A stretch of 64,000 nt of DNA, taken from assembly GCA_932294295.1 (NCBI GenBank), contig OW028584.1:23219638-23283637 (forward strand). Direction: 5' to 3'. Below are positions 1 to 13,540 of the stretch, piece by piece. Source of the DNA: Alitta virens (taxonomy: Eukaryota; Annelida; Polychaeta; Phyllodocida; Nereididae). The notes beneath the pieces were generated by a model. It made no database searches. It saw only the letters and a program-made list of their open reading frames with translations, and was not told the DNA's origin. The first letter of the stretch is position 1; each line of letters opens with the position of its first letter. A program made the translations under genes and the position numbers.

Positions 1-240
1 GAGAGGTGTGCAGTATTTACACCATTCTCTTGAAAAATTTATATTAAAATAATTCAGGTAGCATATATAATATAATTGATCAGAAGTTTAGCCTAGGGCT
101 GATTAAAGACCAAAGGGAATAATTAAGTTCATATTTTAATTTTTGTTCCCTGTGCACTATGCAAGATTCTAAAACTGAGCCTAAATCATGATATTAAGAT
201 CACTACTTCAGTGGTTCCAAGGGGTGGAGTCTTCTCTGTA

Positions 241-286
241 TATGATATGATATGATATGATATGATATGATATGATATGATATGAT
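241..286. repeat. Pentanucleotide microsatellite (TATGA)n, left arm
   Basis: About nine copies of the 5-base unit TATGA. The matching tract in the right arm (11935-12000) is about four units longer, which accounts for most of the length difference between the outer arm segments. Confidence 0.95.
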
Positions 287-643
287 TACTAAGGGTGAGC
301 ATAACAGGGATTCCACTGTAGCTAAATGTTGGTCCCATTCTCTGAGCTTCAGCACTGACCTGCATTCATTCATTCATTCAGCATTTGTTCAGACTGCTTT
401 GAAGAAACATACATGTATGTTTCTTTCAAGCAGTGTCCATCAGTGCAGACATTTGTATCAAACATATATACATATATATAGGATTTACTGGAATGTACAA
501 TATCCCCACAATGAACTTTTCACTGAATATTGCCAAAAATATTATCTTTAAAATGATTTAGGTTCCAGGTTGGTGCATGTTGTCATACATTGACAATTTG
601 ACATTGAATTTAATGAAAATTGTGTTTTCAGAATTTTGTATCC

Positions 644-1577
644 CATTTTCTTTGAAACTGCATTTGTAAACCATATTTCATTCAAATATTGTTCTTGGTA
701 TAGCCATTCAAAAATGGTGTTTCTCAAAAACGACCAAAATGAAAAAGCTATTTCAAGCAGACAGAATATTATGGAAATTCAACCTGTACCTCTCAAAGTT
801 TGTCTGGCAAAAGTAATGAGGCCAAATCTAAAGCATATCCATTTAAGAGGTCTTAACTTGAATAGTTTTTAAGATATAATAATTTAAAAACTGCATTTCA
901 TATGACATTACCAAAATATTTTCTTTGAAACTGCATTTGTAAACCATATTTCATTCACGGTACTAATAAAACCCATATAGAAGAACTCATTTTTAAAATT
1001 TCAGCCTTCTACATGAAATATTGTTCTTGGTATAGCCATTCAAAAATGGTGTTTCTCAAAAACGACCAAAATGAAAAAGCTATTTCAAGCAGACAGAATA
1101 TTATGGAACTTCAACCTGTACCTCTCAAAGTTTGTCTGGCAAAAGTAATGAGGCCAAATCTAAAGCATATCCATTTTAGAGGTCTTAACTTGAATAGTTT
1201 TTAAGATATAATAATTTAAAAACTGCATTTCATATGACATTACCAAAATATTTTCTTTGAAACTGCATAAATTTGTAAACCATATTTCATTCATGGTACT
1301 AATAAAACCCATATAGAAGAACTCATTTTTAAAATTTCAGCCTTCTACATGAAATATTGTTCTTGGTATAGCCATTCAAAAATGGTGTTTCTCAAAAACG
1401 ACCAAAATAAAAAAGCTATTTCAAGCAGACAGAATATTATGGAAATTCAACCTGTACCTCTCAAAGTTTGTCTGGCAAAAGTAATGAGGCCAAATCTAAA
1501 GCATATCCATTTTAGAGGTCTTAACTTGAATAGTTTTTAAGATATAATAATTTAAAAACTGCATTTCATATGACATT
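644..1577. repeat. Three-copy tandem repeat (~332 bp unit), left arm
   Basis: Three head-to-tail copies start near 644, 918 and 1250. The first lacks an internal segment of about 55 bases; the third has a 4-base insertion (ATAA) near its start. Each copy keeps a 63-codon reading frame, but the copies are almost identical in DNA, so an open frame is expected from recent duplication and is not evidence of a protein. The mirror-image array lies at 10640-11583. Confidence 0.93.
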
Positions 1578-4500
1578 GCCAAAATGAGTGCAAAAAAATG
1601 GCTAAATCTTAAACTCTTCTATGATTTTTCTAGTCAAAACGAGAAAATATATTGATCTTAAATTTTGCACACCTCCTATAAACTAATGTAGCTTTGCCTC
1701 AGAATTTTTTAAGGCAAATCTGAGATGGTGAGGTGGAAAGATTTTCAGAAATATTTTTGAATTGACACGGAATGACTCAAATTTAATTAAGTTCATATTT
1801 TAATTTGTGTTCCCTGTGCACTATGCAAGATTCTAAAACTGAGTCTAAAACATTATATTAGGATCACTACTTCAGTAGTTCCAAGGGGTGGATCCCCTAT
1901 GTATATCATATCATATCATATCATTATAAATAATATAGTGTCTTTCCTATGGTAAAGATAGTAGGTGAATTATTTATAATTATTACACAGTTTAATACCC
2001 TCATTCTAACATTATCATGAATTAAGCTGTACAATTAAAATATCCAAAACATCCAAGATTATCTTAAACCAGTAAAGTTCCAGTACATATGTAACTAACC
2101 ATTAAATAATGAACTTTGACAGATCCATTACAAATGTCATGACCTTTGACATGTCTATAATTGATTCCAGGTTAGATCTTGAAAGGGGTAAAACCAAATA
2201 CCTTGTTTCTAAAACAGGTATGAAATAATGTGGATAAAATTTGCATTAATCATATTTAAGTGCTTAAGGTCCTTGGTCATATTGAAACTCAAAATCCAAT
2301 AAGATATCAGGAATTCAAAGATTTGTAAACCAACAACAACTGTATACAAACAAATATTTTTCACTGCATTCAACTATGAGAAAGTATGAAAGGCAGAGTG
2401 GTAATTATCAGGGTCTATTAATACCAAACCTTTGAGTTACCACATGTATGTCTCAAGGACATGATCCCTGTTATCACACAATACACTTTCATATCATATA
2501 AAGACAATTTCATATTTTTTTGTTTAACACGAACAAGAATACATCATGATAAAATACTTAACAATTTTAGAACTTGGCAACAAACTTAAAACAATTTTAG
2601 AACTTTGCAACACACTTAAAACATTTACCAACTACAAAAATTGTCATAGTTTACAACACTGAACATATGTCAAACTTCACAAATACATTAAAACTTGAAC
2701 CAAAAATTATAACTGCACACTTCTTGAGACACCCATCAATCAACTCTCAATAGGGGCAAGAACTTGCCTTAGAGGGCTACACTTTCCATATCTATCTATC
2801 TATCTTTGTTTCTCATTTAAATCACAAAACTAAACACAAATCATATTTACAAATTATTTACAATTTTTTACCAAAATTACAATCTGTTATGTTACTTACA
2901 CTAGAAAAATAAGAGATTTGTTGACTTATTCAAGATATTTGACCAATAAAACCCAAAAAACTAAGACTAAGATCTGAAATCTCCCTTTAACTAACCATAG
3001 ATAACCAATTATTTGACTGATCTTAAACTGCACTGTCCTTGTAATTTCAGTCTTATTAATTGGTTCTTCCAAATATATCTTAAATGATTACCCCATTATC
3101 AGAAACTAAAATATACAAACATCCATAAACATAAATATAAGTACTTATTTCCCAAAATGAAACTTCAACACAAAACTAGAAAATAGCCATAGTTAAAATA
3201 TTCTTATAACTCCTTTTTAAATTGTCATAGCTAACCTAATTTTACTGATAATTATTTCACACTAACCCTAATTATGTAACTTCCATCTATCTACGGTCAT
3301 CTTGTAATGTTAACCATCATGTTTTTCTAGGTTAATCCCTAATTATTGGTCTGAAAATGTTCAAATCTGTTCATACAGTGACAAGTATCCCTATTGCATG
3401 CAGATGTTTTTCAGGAACAACATGATCAAAGTAATGAATTACCAGACATTTTTTGTTAATGCATCAAATTTGTTTAATGTATTTCAATATAAGAGACTTC
3501 AGTTTCATGGAAGATAGTCACAATTTAAGTTTGTTACAAACAACCTGATCTGATCTTGTCACATTATTTGTTTTAGCAGAAAGCATATGATCATGTGACT
3601 TGAACAAAACAAGAATAAAGTATAGTTTAGCTTTTTACTTTCCTATGTTGACTTTTACCATGTCTCCATTCTTATACTAAATTGGTAAAATACTGATAGC
3701 ACCACTGTAAAATCACTCCAAGACATTGACAAAACACAAACTACTAGATAAATTCATATTACAGCTAGAAAATACATGTTTAATTATATAATTAGGACGT
3801 GCTTAATGGATATTCACAAGCTTATAGTAATAAAACTGCTGCAAGAAATCACACTTATGCAATGGCTCCGACATATGAATATCGTAAATTATACACTATT
3901 TGGATAATTGATTACAAGAATAAGGGATTATCCTTAATAGGAGTCAGTTTGATTTTAATACTTTGCTAGTTTTGAACTTCTTGATGGAGCAAAATCTCAA
4001 GGACTGTATAGGTAAAGTCCATAAAATCATATATAATGCAATAAGAGTTTTAGTCAGTGACTTCAAAAGAATACAATGACACTTACAAATTACAAAAGTC
4101 ATGTGTGAAATAACAATCTATTTGTTTAATTTCCTTCAGAGTTTATGGTAAAATATTGATTTTTACTTTCAGATTCATGATATTATACTTTATGTGCACT
4201 ACTGACCGACTATTTGATAAGCACAAGCTACAAAATATTCATGTTATTAATTATATGAGAAAAATAACTGCTTATACAAAGAGTATGTTAAGCAAGTTGC
4301 ACACATAGAACATCCCTGTATGCAATATCACACACACTCAATTTCCATGGCATGATGTTATATTTGATATTAGAAACAAGCAAACATTTTGTTTGAAGCT
4401 TATTAGTCCCTATTCTATTCAACATTGATGCTTAGAATCATTACCATTGATTACTTAGCTAGCAAATTGGTTCCACTAAATGATTTTAACTTTATTTATT

Positions 4501-5986
4501 GGACCAAGTAGTGACTTAGATGTTGGAATGTGTAGCAAAGTGTTACAACTTAAATATAAGTTTGCATGTTATCTGTGATCTAAACCATAAAAATTATGAT
4601 TTTGAAAAAAGTATCATTTAAATTCAGCTTTTATTTCAGCAATGTATGATTATCATGGTTCATACTAACTAATGCATCTTTCTATTAATTATTTATTGTT
4701 TATCAGGCCAGAGCTCAGTTTTCTAAGTTAATTGATACCATAATTTCCTACAAAAGTGTGTGGAGACAGCATTTATTGACACTGTTATTACCAATCCATA
4801 ACTTCATTTAGTATCCTTAGGAGTGGTACATGAGTCTTTTCTTATCTTATGCATATCCAATACCTAAACTTGACTTGTACGAAAAGACAGAATCTATAAT
4901 AGGAATGTATTGTGCCAACTTAAACTCAAGCACTCTGACAGATAATAATAATAATTGTAGAAATCCTCCATAAACAATCAAAAAACTTTTAATCAAATTG
5001 AATATGATCCAAAACTTTTACCACACAGTCGAAATGTTTAAATTTAACCAGTTCATAATATTTTTTTGCATGTATGTTATTATATTTAACACCACAAAAA
5101 ACTAGCAAAAGGTTGTTTGAAACACAGACATTTGCCAAAATATATGACATTGCTCAGTGATGACACACTTATACTTTAACTAATACCAAGGCTACTGGCT
5201 GCCTTAATTGGCTTCTCATCTCAAGAGGAAGCTATGTCATTTGCAATAGCCAATCAGAATGTAGCTGAATACATTAGGAAGTGCCCTGAGCTTGATGGCA
5301 ATTATTTTGCTAGTTTACCAGTTAGACTTAAATACAAACAAATTAGCTTAATATCATATAGGCTGGCTTATGGCATTGAATGTCTAACAGTGAAATTGCA
5401 TATCAATTTGTTTTGTTTGCATTAAATACACTCAATTCTTAAACAAAGATTACTCAGTTAGGTCACTTAATTGGCTTAAAGTTGACAGCACACTGTGCTT
5501 GGGAGATATTGACCAATCAGGAAGCACCATCATGTGTGTAGATGGTGAAATATGAAAATAAGGTGCCATAAGAGATGAGAATTGAACATTTCCCAGCGTA
5601 CAGGCAAGGAATTCCTTGTATATAAGTGGTAAATACCCATTAATAATGGAAGTTATCGCTTAGAATAAGAAGGAAAATTATTTTTGTGTATAATATAGCC
5701 TTTTTTGATGTGTAATATGATGTTATTGACTGAAACGGGCTACATCCTTGAAGACAGTTGCACAGGGGGAGTAAAAGTTGTTCTTGAAAAAGTCAGTAGC
5801 TTTGGACTTATAGTATACTAGCTTGCTAAGGGCTGTCATAATGGCAAACGCCTGTGTTTGAAACCTTTCAGACTCCTAATTATTTGATTCAACACCAATC
5901 CCTAGAAAGTATTATCTAGATAACAAATATGTCATGCAAAAATTATTTGGACTTTATTTAATTGTACTAAGCAGTGTCTCATATAA

Positions 5987-6236
5987 TATGTAAACTTGAA
6001 TCGAAGTTGTGCACTTTTACACATATTTCCTTTTTTCAAAAGATGTGATAAACAATAAATAACAGAAAGATGAATTTACATAAAACTGATATACATTTAT
6101 TCAAAATCATAATTCTCATGGTAACCATGATCATGAATTTATGCACAAATAATATGTAAACTTGAATCGATCATGAATTTATGCACAAATAATATGTAAA
6201 CTTGAATCGAAGTTGTGCACTTTTACACATATTTCC
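5987..6236. repeat. Palindrome spacer with direct and tandem repeats
   Basis: Pairing between arms stops at 5986/6237. The 250 bp between is asymmetric. It holds a 40 bp perfect tandem duplication (6131-6170 and 6171-6210), and a ~48 bp segment at both ends in the same orientation (about 5985-6032 and 6189-6237). The middle (about 6045-6215) is a diverged relative of a right-arm segment near 7515-7695: both contain GATAAACAATAAATAA followed by AGAAAGATG, then similar text. Confidence 0.85.
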
Positions 6237-9200
6237 TTATATGAGACACTGCTTAGTACAATTAAATAAAGTCCAAATAATTTTTGCATGACATATTTGT
6301 TATCTAGATAATACTTTCTAGGGATTGGTGTTGAATCAAATAATTAGGAGTCTGAAAGGTTTCAAACACAGGCGTTTGCCATTATGACAGCCCTTAGCAA
6401 GCTAGTATACTATAAGTCCAAAGCTACTGACTTTTTCAAGAACAACTTTTACTCCCCCTGTGCAACTGTCTTCAAGGATGTAGCCCGTTTCAGTCAATAA
6501 CATCATATTACACATCAAAAAAGGCTATATTATACACAAAAATAATTTTCCTTCTTATTCTAAGCGATAACTTCCATTATTAATGGGTATTTACCACTTA
6601 TATACAAGGAATTCCTTGCCTGTACGCTGGGAAATGTTCAATTCTCATCTCTTATGGCACCTTATTTTCATATTTCACCATCTACACACATGATGGTGCT
6701 TCCTGATTGGTCAATATCTCCCAAGCACAGTGTGCTGTCAACTTTAAGCCAATTAAGTGACCTAACTGAGTAATCTTTGTTTAAGAATTGAGTGTATTTA
6801 ATGCAAACAAAACAAATTGATATGCAATTTCACTGTTAGACATTCAATGCCATAAGCCAGCCTATATGATATTAAGCTAATTTGTTTGTATTTAAGTCTA
6901 ACTGGTAAACTAGCAAAATAATTGCCATCAAGCTCAGGGCACTTCCTAATGTATTCAGCTACATTCTGATTGGCTATTGCAAATGACATAGCTTCCTCTT
7001 GAGATGAGAAGCCAATTAAGGCAGCCAGTAGCCTTGGTATTAGTTAAAGTATAAGTGTGTCATCACTGAGCAATGTCATATATTTTGGCAAATGTCTGTG
7101 TTTCAAACAACCTTTTGCTAGTTTTTTGTGGTGTTAAATATAATAACATACATGCAAAAAAATATTATGAACTGGTTAAATTTAAACATTTCGACTGTGT
7201 GGTAAAAGTTTTGGATCATATTCAATTTGATTAAAAGTTTTTTGATTGTTTATGGAGGATTTCTACAATTATTATTATTATCTGTCAGAGTGCTTGAGTT
7301 TAAGTTGGCACAATACATTCCTATTATAGATTCTGTCTTTTCGTACAAGTCAAGTTTAGGTATTGGATATGCATAAGATAAGAAAAGACTCATGTACCAC
7401 TCCTAAGGATACTAAATGAAGTTATGGATTGGTAATAACAGTGTCAATAAATGCTGTCTCCACACACTTTTGTAGGAAATTATGGTATCAATTAACTTAG
7501 AAAACTGAGCTCTGGCCTGATAAACAATAAATAATTAATAGAAAGATGCATTAGTTAGTATGAACCATGATAATCATACATTGCTGAAATAAAAGCTGAA
7601 TTTAAATGATACTTTTTTCAAAATCATAATTTTTATGGTTTAGATCACAGATAACATGCAAACTTATATTTAAGTTGTACCACTTTGCTACACATTCCAA
7701 CATCTAAGTCACTACTTGGTCCAATAAATAAAGTTAAAATCATTTAGTGGAACCAATTTGCTAGCTAAGTAATCAATGGTAATGATTCTAAGCATCAATG
7801 TTGAATAGAATAGGGACTAATAAGCTTCAAACAAAATGTTTGCTTGTTTCTAATATCAAATATAACATCATGCCATGGAAATTGAGTGTGTGTGATATTG
7901 CATACAGGGATGTTCTATGTGTGCAACTTGCTTAACATACTCTTTGTATAAGCAGTTATTTTTCTCATATAATTAATAACATGAATATTTTGTAGCTTGT
8001 GCTTATCAAATAGTCAGTCAGTAGTGCACATAAAGTATAATATCATGAATCTGAAAGTAAAAATCAATATTTTACCATAAACTCTGAAGGAAATTAAACA
8101 AATAGATTGTTATTTCACACATGACTTTTGTAATTTGTAAGTGTCATTGTATTCTTTTGAAGTCACTGACTAAAACTCTTATTGCATTATATATGATTTT
8201 ATGGACTTTACCTATACAGTCCTTGAGATTTTGCTCCATCAAGAAGTTCAAAACTAGCAAAGTATTAAAATCAAACTGACTCCTATTAAGGATAATCCCT
8301 TATTCTTGTAATCAATTATCCAAATAGTGTATAATTTACGATATTCATATGTCGGAGCCATTGCATAAGTGTGATTTCTTGCAGCAGTTTTATTACTATA
8401 AGCTTGTGAATATCCATTAAGCACGTCCTAATTATATAATTAAACATGTATTTTCTAGCTGTAATATGAATTTATCTAGTAGTTTGTGTTTTGTCAATGT
8501 ATTGGAGTGATTTTACAGTGGTGCTATCAGTATTTTACCAATTTAGTATAAGAATGGAGACATGGTAAAAGTCAACATAGGAAAGTAAAAAGCTAAACTA
8601 TACTTTATTCTTGTTTTGTTCAAGTCACATGATCATATGCTTTCTGCTAAAACAAATAATGTGACAAGATCAGATCAGGTTGTTTGTAACAAACTTAAAT
8701 TGTGACTATCTTCCATGAAACTGAAGTCTCTTATATTGAAATACATTAAACAAATTTGATGCATTAACAAAAAATGTCTGGTAATTCATTACTTTGATCA
8801 TGTTGTTCCTGAAAAACATCTGCATGCAATAGGGATACTTGTCACTGTATGAACAGATTTGAACATTTTCAGACCAATAATTAGGGATTAACCTAGAAAA
8901 ACATGATGGTTAACATTACAAGATGACCGTAGATAGATGGAAGTTACATAATTAGGGTTAGTGTGAAATAATTATCAGTAAAATTAGGTTAGCTATGACA
9001 ATTTAAAAAGGAGTTATAAGAATATTTTAACAATGGCTATTTTCTAGTTTTGTGTTGAAGTTTCATTTTGGGAAATAAGTACTTATATTTATGTTTATGG
9101 ATGTTTGTATATTTTAGTTTCTGATAATGGGGTAATCATTTAAGATATATTTGGAAGAACCAATTAATAAGACTGAAATTACAAGGACAGTGCAGTTTAA

Positions 9201-10639
9201 GATCAGTCAAATAATTGGTTATCTATGGTTAGTTAAAGGGAGATTTCAGATCTTAGTCTTAGTTTTTTGGGTTTTATTGGTCAAATATCTTGAATAAGTC
9301 AACAAATCTCTTATTTTTCTAGTGTAAGTAACATAACAGATTGTAATTTTGGTAAAAAATTGTAAATAATTTGTAAATATGATTTGTGTTTAGTTTTGTG
9401 ATTTAAATGAGAAACAAAGATAGATAGATAGATATGGAAAGTGTAGCTCTCTAAGGCAAGTTCTTGCCCCTATTGAGAGTTGATTGATGGGTGTCTCAAG
9501 AAGTGTGCAGTTATAATTTTTGGTTCAAGTTTTAATGTATTTGTGAAGTTTGACATATGTTCAGTGTTGTAAACTATGACAATTTTTGTAGTTGGTAAAT
9601 GTTTTAAGTGTGTTGCAAAGTTCTAAAATTGTTTTAAGTTTGTTGCAAAGTTCTAAAATTGTTAAGTATTTTATCATGATGTATTCTTGTTCGTGTTAAA
9701 CAAAAAAATATGAAATTGTCTTTATATGATATGAAAGTGTATTGTGTGATAACAGGGATCATGTCCTTGAGACATACATGTGGTAACTCAAAGGTTTGGT
9801 ATTAATAGACCCTGATAATTACCACTCTGCCTTTCATACTTTCTCATAGTTGAATGCAGTGAAAAATATTTGTTTGTATACAGTTGTTGTTGGTTTACAA
9901 ATCTTTGAATTCCTGATATCTTATTGGATTTTGAGTTTCAATATGACCAAGGACCTTAAGCACTTAAATATGATTAATGCAAATTTTATCCACATTATTT
10001 CATACCTGTTTTAGAAACAAGGTATTTGGTTTTACCCCTTTCAAGATCTAACCTGGAATCAATTATAGACATGTCAAAGGTCATGACATTTGTAATGGAT
10101 CTGTCAAAGTTCATTATTTAATGGTTAGTTACATATGTACTGGAACTTTACTGGTTTAAGATAATCTTGGATGTTTTGGATATTTTAATTATACAGCTTA
10201 ATTCATGATAATGTTAGAATTAGGGTATTAAACTGTGTAATAATTATAAATAATTCACCTACTATCTTTACCATAGGAAAGACACTATATTATTTATAAT
10301 GATATGATATGATATGATATACATAGGGGATCCACCCCTTGGAACTACTGAAGTAGTGATCCTAATATAATGTTTTAGACTCAGTTTTAGAATCTTGCAT
10401 AGTGCACAGGGAACACAAATTAAAATATGAACTTAATTAAATTTGAGTCATTCCGTGTCAATTCAAAAATATTTCTGAAAATCTTTCCACCTCACCATCT
10501 CAGATTTGCCTTAAAAAATTCTGAGGCAAAGCTACATTAGTTTATAGGAGGTGTCCAAAATTTAAGATCAATATATTTTCTCGTTTTGACTAGAAAAATC
10601 ATAGAAGAGTTTAAGATTTAGCCATTTTTTTGCACTCAT

Positions 10640-11583
10640 TTTGGCAATGTCATATGAAATGCAGTTTTTAAATTATTATATCTTAAAAACTATTCAAGTT
10701 AAGACCTCTAAAATGGATATGCTTTAGATTTGGCCTCATTACTTTTGCCAGACAAACTTTGAGAGGTACAGGTTGAATTTCCATAATATTCTGTCTGCTT
10801 GAAATAGCTTTTTCATTTTGGTCGTTTTTGAGAAACACCATTTTTGAATGGCTATACCAAGAACAATATTTCATGTAGAAGGCTGAAATTTTAAAAATGA
10901 GTTCTTCTAAATGGGTTTTATTAGTACCATGAATGAAATATGGTTTACAAATGCAGTTTCAAAGAAAATATTTTGGTAATGTCATATGAAATGCAGTTTT
11001 TAAATTATTATATCTTAAAAACTATTCAAGTTAAGACCTCTAAAATGGATATGCTTTAGATTTGGCCTCATTACTTTTGCCAGACAAACTTTGAGAGGTA
11101 CAGGTTGAAGTTCCATAATATTCTGTCTGCTTGAAATAGCTTTTTCATTTTGGTCGTTTTTGAGAAACACCATTTTTGAATGGCTATACCAAGAACAATA
11201 TTTCATGTAGAAGGCTGAAATTTTAAAAATGAGTTCTTCTATATGGGTTTTATTAGTACTGTGAATGAAATATGGTTTACAAATGCAGTTTCAAAGAAAA
11301 TATTTTGGTAATGTCATATGAAATGCAGTTTTTAAATTATTATATCTTAAAAACTATTCAAGTTAAGACCTCTAAAATGGATATGCTTTAGATTTGGCAT
11401 CATTACTTTTGCCAGACAAACTTTGAGAGGTACAGGTTGAATTTCCATAATATTCTGTCTGCTTGAAATAGCTTTTTCATTTTGGTCGTTTTTGAGAAAC
11501 ACCATTTTTGAATGGCTATACCAAGAACAATATTTGAATGAAATATGGTTTACAAATGCAGTTTCAAAGAAAATGGGATACAA
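10640..11583. repeat. Three-copy tandem repeat (~332 bp unit), right arm
   Basis: Mirror image of 644-1577: three copies, the outermost again lacking the same ~55-base segment. Both arms sharing this copy number and the same shortened outer copy shows that the tandem array existed before the inverted duplication. Confidence 0.93.
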
Positions 11584-11934
11584 AATTCTGAAAACACAAT
11601 TTTCATTAAATTCAATGTCAAATTGTCAATGTATGACAACATGCACCAACCTGGAACCTAAATCATTTTAAAGATAATATTTTTGGCAATATTCAGTAAA
11701 AAGTTCATTGTGGGGGTATTGTACATTCCAGTAAATCCTATATATATGTATATATGTTTGATACAAATGTCTGCACTGATGGACACTGCTTGAAAGAAAC
11801 ATACATGTATGTTTCTTCAAAGCAGTCTGAACAAATGCTGAATGAATGAATGAATGCAGGTCAGTGCTGAAGCTCAGAGAATGGGACCAACATTTAGCTA
11901 CAGTGGAATCCCTGTTATGCTCACCCTTAGTAAT

Positions 11935-12000
11935 CATATCATATCATATCATATCATATCATATCATATCATATCATATCATATCATATCATATCATATA
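11935..12000. repeat. Pentanucleotide microsatellite (ATATC)n, right arm
   Basis: About thirteen copies of the 5-base unit, complementary to the 241-286 tract but longer. It is the clearest length difference between the arms. Confidence 0.95.
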
Positions 12001-12238
12001 CAGAGAAGACTCCACCCCTTGGAACCACTGAAGTAGTGATCTTAATATCATGATTTAGGCTCAGTTTTAGAATCTTGCATAGTGCACAGGGAACAAAAAT
12101 TAAAATATGAACTTAATTATTCCCTTTGGTCTTTAATCAGCCCTAGGCTAAACTTCTGATCAATTATATTATATATGCTACCTGAATTATTTTAATATAA
12201 ATTTTTCAAGAGAATGGTGTAAATACTGCACACCTCTC

Positions 12239-13540
12239 AAAAATATCAATCAGGAACTAGAGAGCTCTGTAGTTCTTGATTCTTGTCATTATATGCACAG
12301 AACCAAACAGTTGGTTTTTATTTCTTAAATCTTGGATATACTGAGCTATACTGTAACAGAAAACTTCCTTCTTTCATTTATCAGTATGTATATGAATTGC
12401 AAACCATTTAGCTTTGTCTTTGACATGCAAATATCATAAATGACAAATAAACTTACCTTCCAGTACATGAACTCTTAAACTTGCATTAAATCTCAAAATT
12501 TCTAATATGATATCCTTTATGTTTGATGTACACAACCACCTACACTGATGGAAACACACACACAGTCTAATAAGAATGCAGGTCCCTGCAGCTGACACAT
12601 ATTTTAACTACAGTGGAACCCCAGTTATGTTTTCACTCTAGGTAATCACTGAAATGGTTTGAAGTGGACTTATTATCATGGAGGTCGTAATTCCGGGATA
12701 TTTTTACATCATGGTTATAGTTTTGCAAAGGGGTCTTAATATTGAGGGGATTTTAATATTGGATATTCTTACATGAAAGGTTTCACTGTAAATCCCTCAG
12801 CTATCTAGAAATCTTCACCCTTCCTTTCTAGGGGGGCTATGTCACATGGTATCAATTTCTCAAGAAGGGGTTTTGCTCCTTTGATATGAAAATAACAGTA
12901 AATGAGAGAAATTTGGTCAAACCTTTTAGTAAACCTCATAATTGATATATATGCACACTACTATATTAACTAACAAATGATAGCACACTTTGACAAGATG
13001 CACATATCTTATGATAATAACATAGTTATTCTAGGATATTTTTACTTTTATTCACAGTTTTGAAATATTGTAAATCTAATGATCTTAATATCACACTTAA
13101 TAGCAGGAATACACCCTTCAAGCTCTCTTAAGTTCAATTTCCAATCAGTTGTAATAAATATCATTTAAGTGAACATTAATTGTTTAAAAGAATGGGGTAA
13201 AAGTGTCACCCAAGGGGCTGCTTCTTGAGGGGTAAAAAAGTGTACCCTTTTCCCTTTCAACCCTCTATTTGAGTGACAGGGAGATGCCCGAAGGTCAGGG
13301 GTTAAGTTAAAGGTCATGTCAAACTGTCAAAATTTTTGAACTTTTTGATCTCTATATATTTCTACATATTTTCTACATTTTTGGAATGCTCAACACAACA
13401 CGAAACGAAAAAAGGCCGTCCTAGTAACATTAACCGCCCTTAATATACTACTCTCGACTTACAAAGAAGATTGGCATTTGGCTGGACTTCAGGGACATGA
13501 CTTATAATCTTATTCAGCGATGGGTGTGTTGACCGGTGCG
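12239..13540. other. Gene-free spacer with a diverged arm-end copy and candidate MITE
   Basis: No coding signal seen. Bases 12527-12660 resemble the outer arm segment 11760-11940 in order and orientation (CACTGATGG, GAATGCAGGT, CTACAGTGGAA, GTAATCA landmarks) but are much diverged. Bases 12607-12791 start CTACAGTGGAACCCC and end with an imperfect inverted match (GGTTTCACTGTA), which is compatible with a small non-autonomous DNA transposon. The transposon reading is weak. Confidence 0.4.

Larger units (their letters stand above)
1..5986 (+). repeat. Left arm of giant palindrome
   Basis: This 6 kb stretch is the reverse complement of 6237-12238. Base 1 pairs with base 12238, and around position 5941 the paired coordinates sum to 12223; the drift comes from small indels, chiefly microsatellite length. 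Arms differ by scattered single-base changes (for example near 1670/10553 and 3720/8500), so they are not literal copies. The arm is AT-rich, with no exon-like structure and no ORF that resembles a known protein. The outermost base is the first base of the window, so the true outer limit of the arm is unknown. The small ORFs at 282-551 and 5234-5425 recur in the other arm only because the DNA does. Confidence 0.95.
6237..12238 (-). repeat. Right arm of giant palindrome
   Basis: Reverse complement of 1-5986 at roughly 98-99% by eye, with indels mostly in microsatellites. It carries the mirror copies of the arm's tandem repeats and spurious ORFs (6798-6989, 11668-11937). After 12238 there is no further left-arm sequence in the window to compare, so the outer boundary is a minimum. 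A head-to-head misjoin of two haplotypes at a contig end is a realistic alternative to a genuine palindrome. Confidence 0.95.

Noticed and set aside
636..1540. Conserved 63-78 codon ORF present in each tandem copy of both palindrome arms
   Set aside because: The DNA copies are nearly identical, so open frames are copied with them. No synonymous-substitution bias, start context or known domain supports a protein.
5234..5425. 63-codon ORF present once in each arm
   Set aside because: Same reasoning; arms are mirror copies and the sequence is AT-rich with no homologous family I know.
1..12238. Palindrome as a Polinton/Maverick or other coding transposon with long terminal repeats
   Set aside because: The 250 bp spacer has no room for genes and the arms contain no polymerase, integrase or capsid coding.
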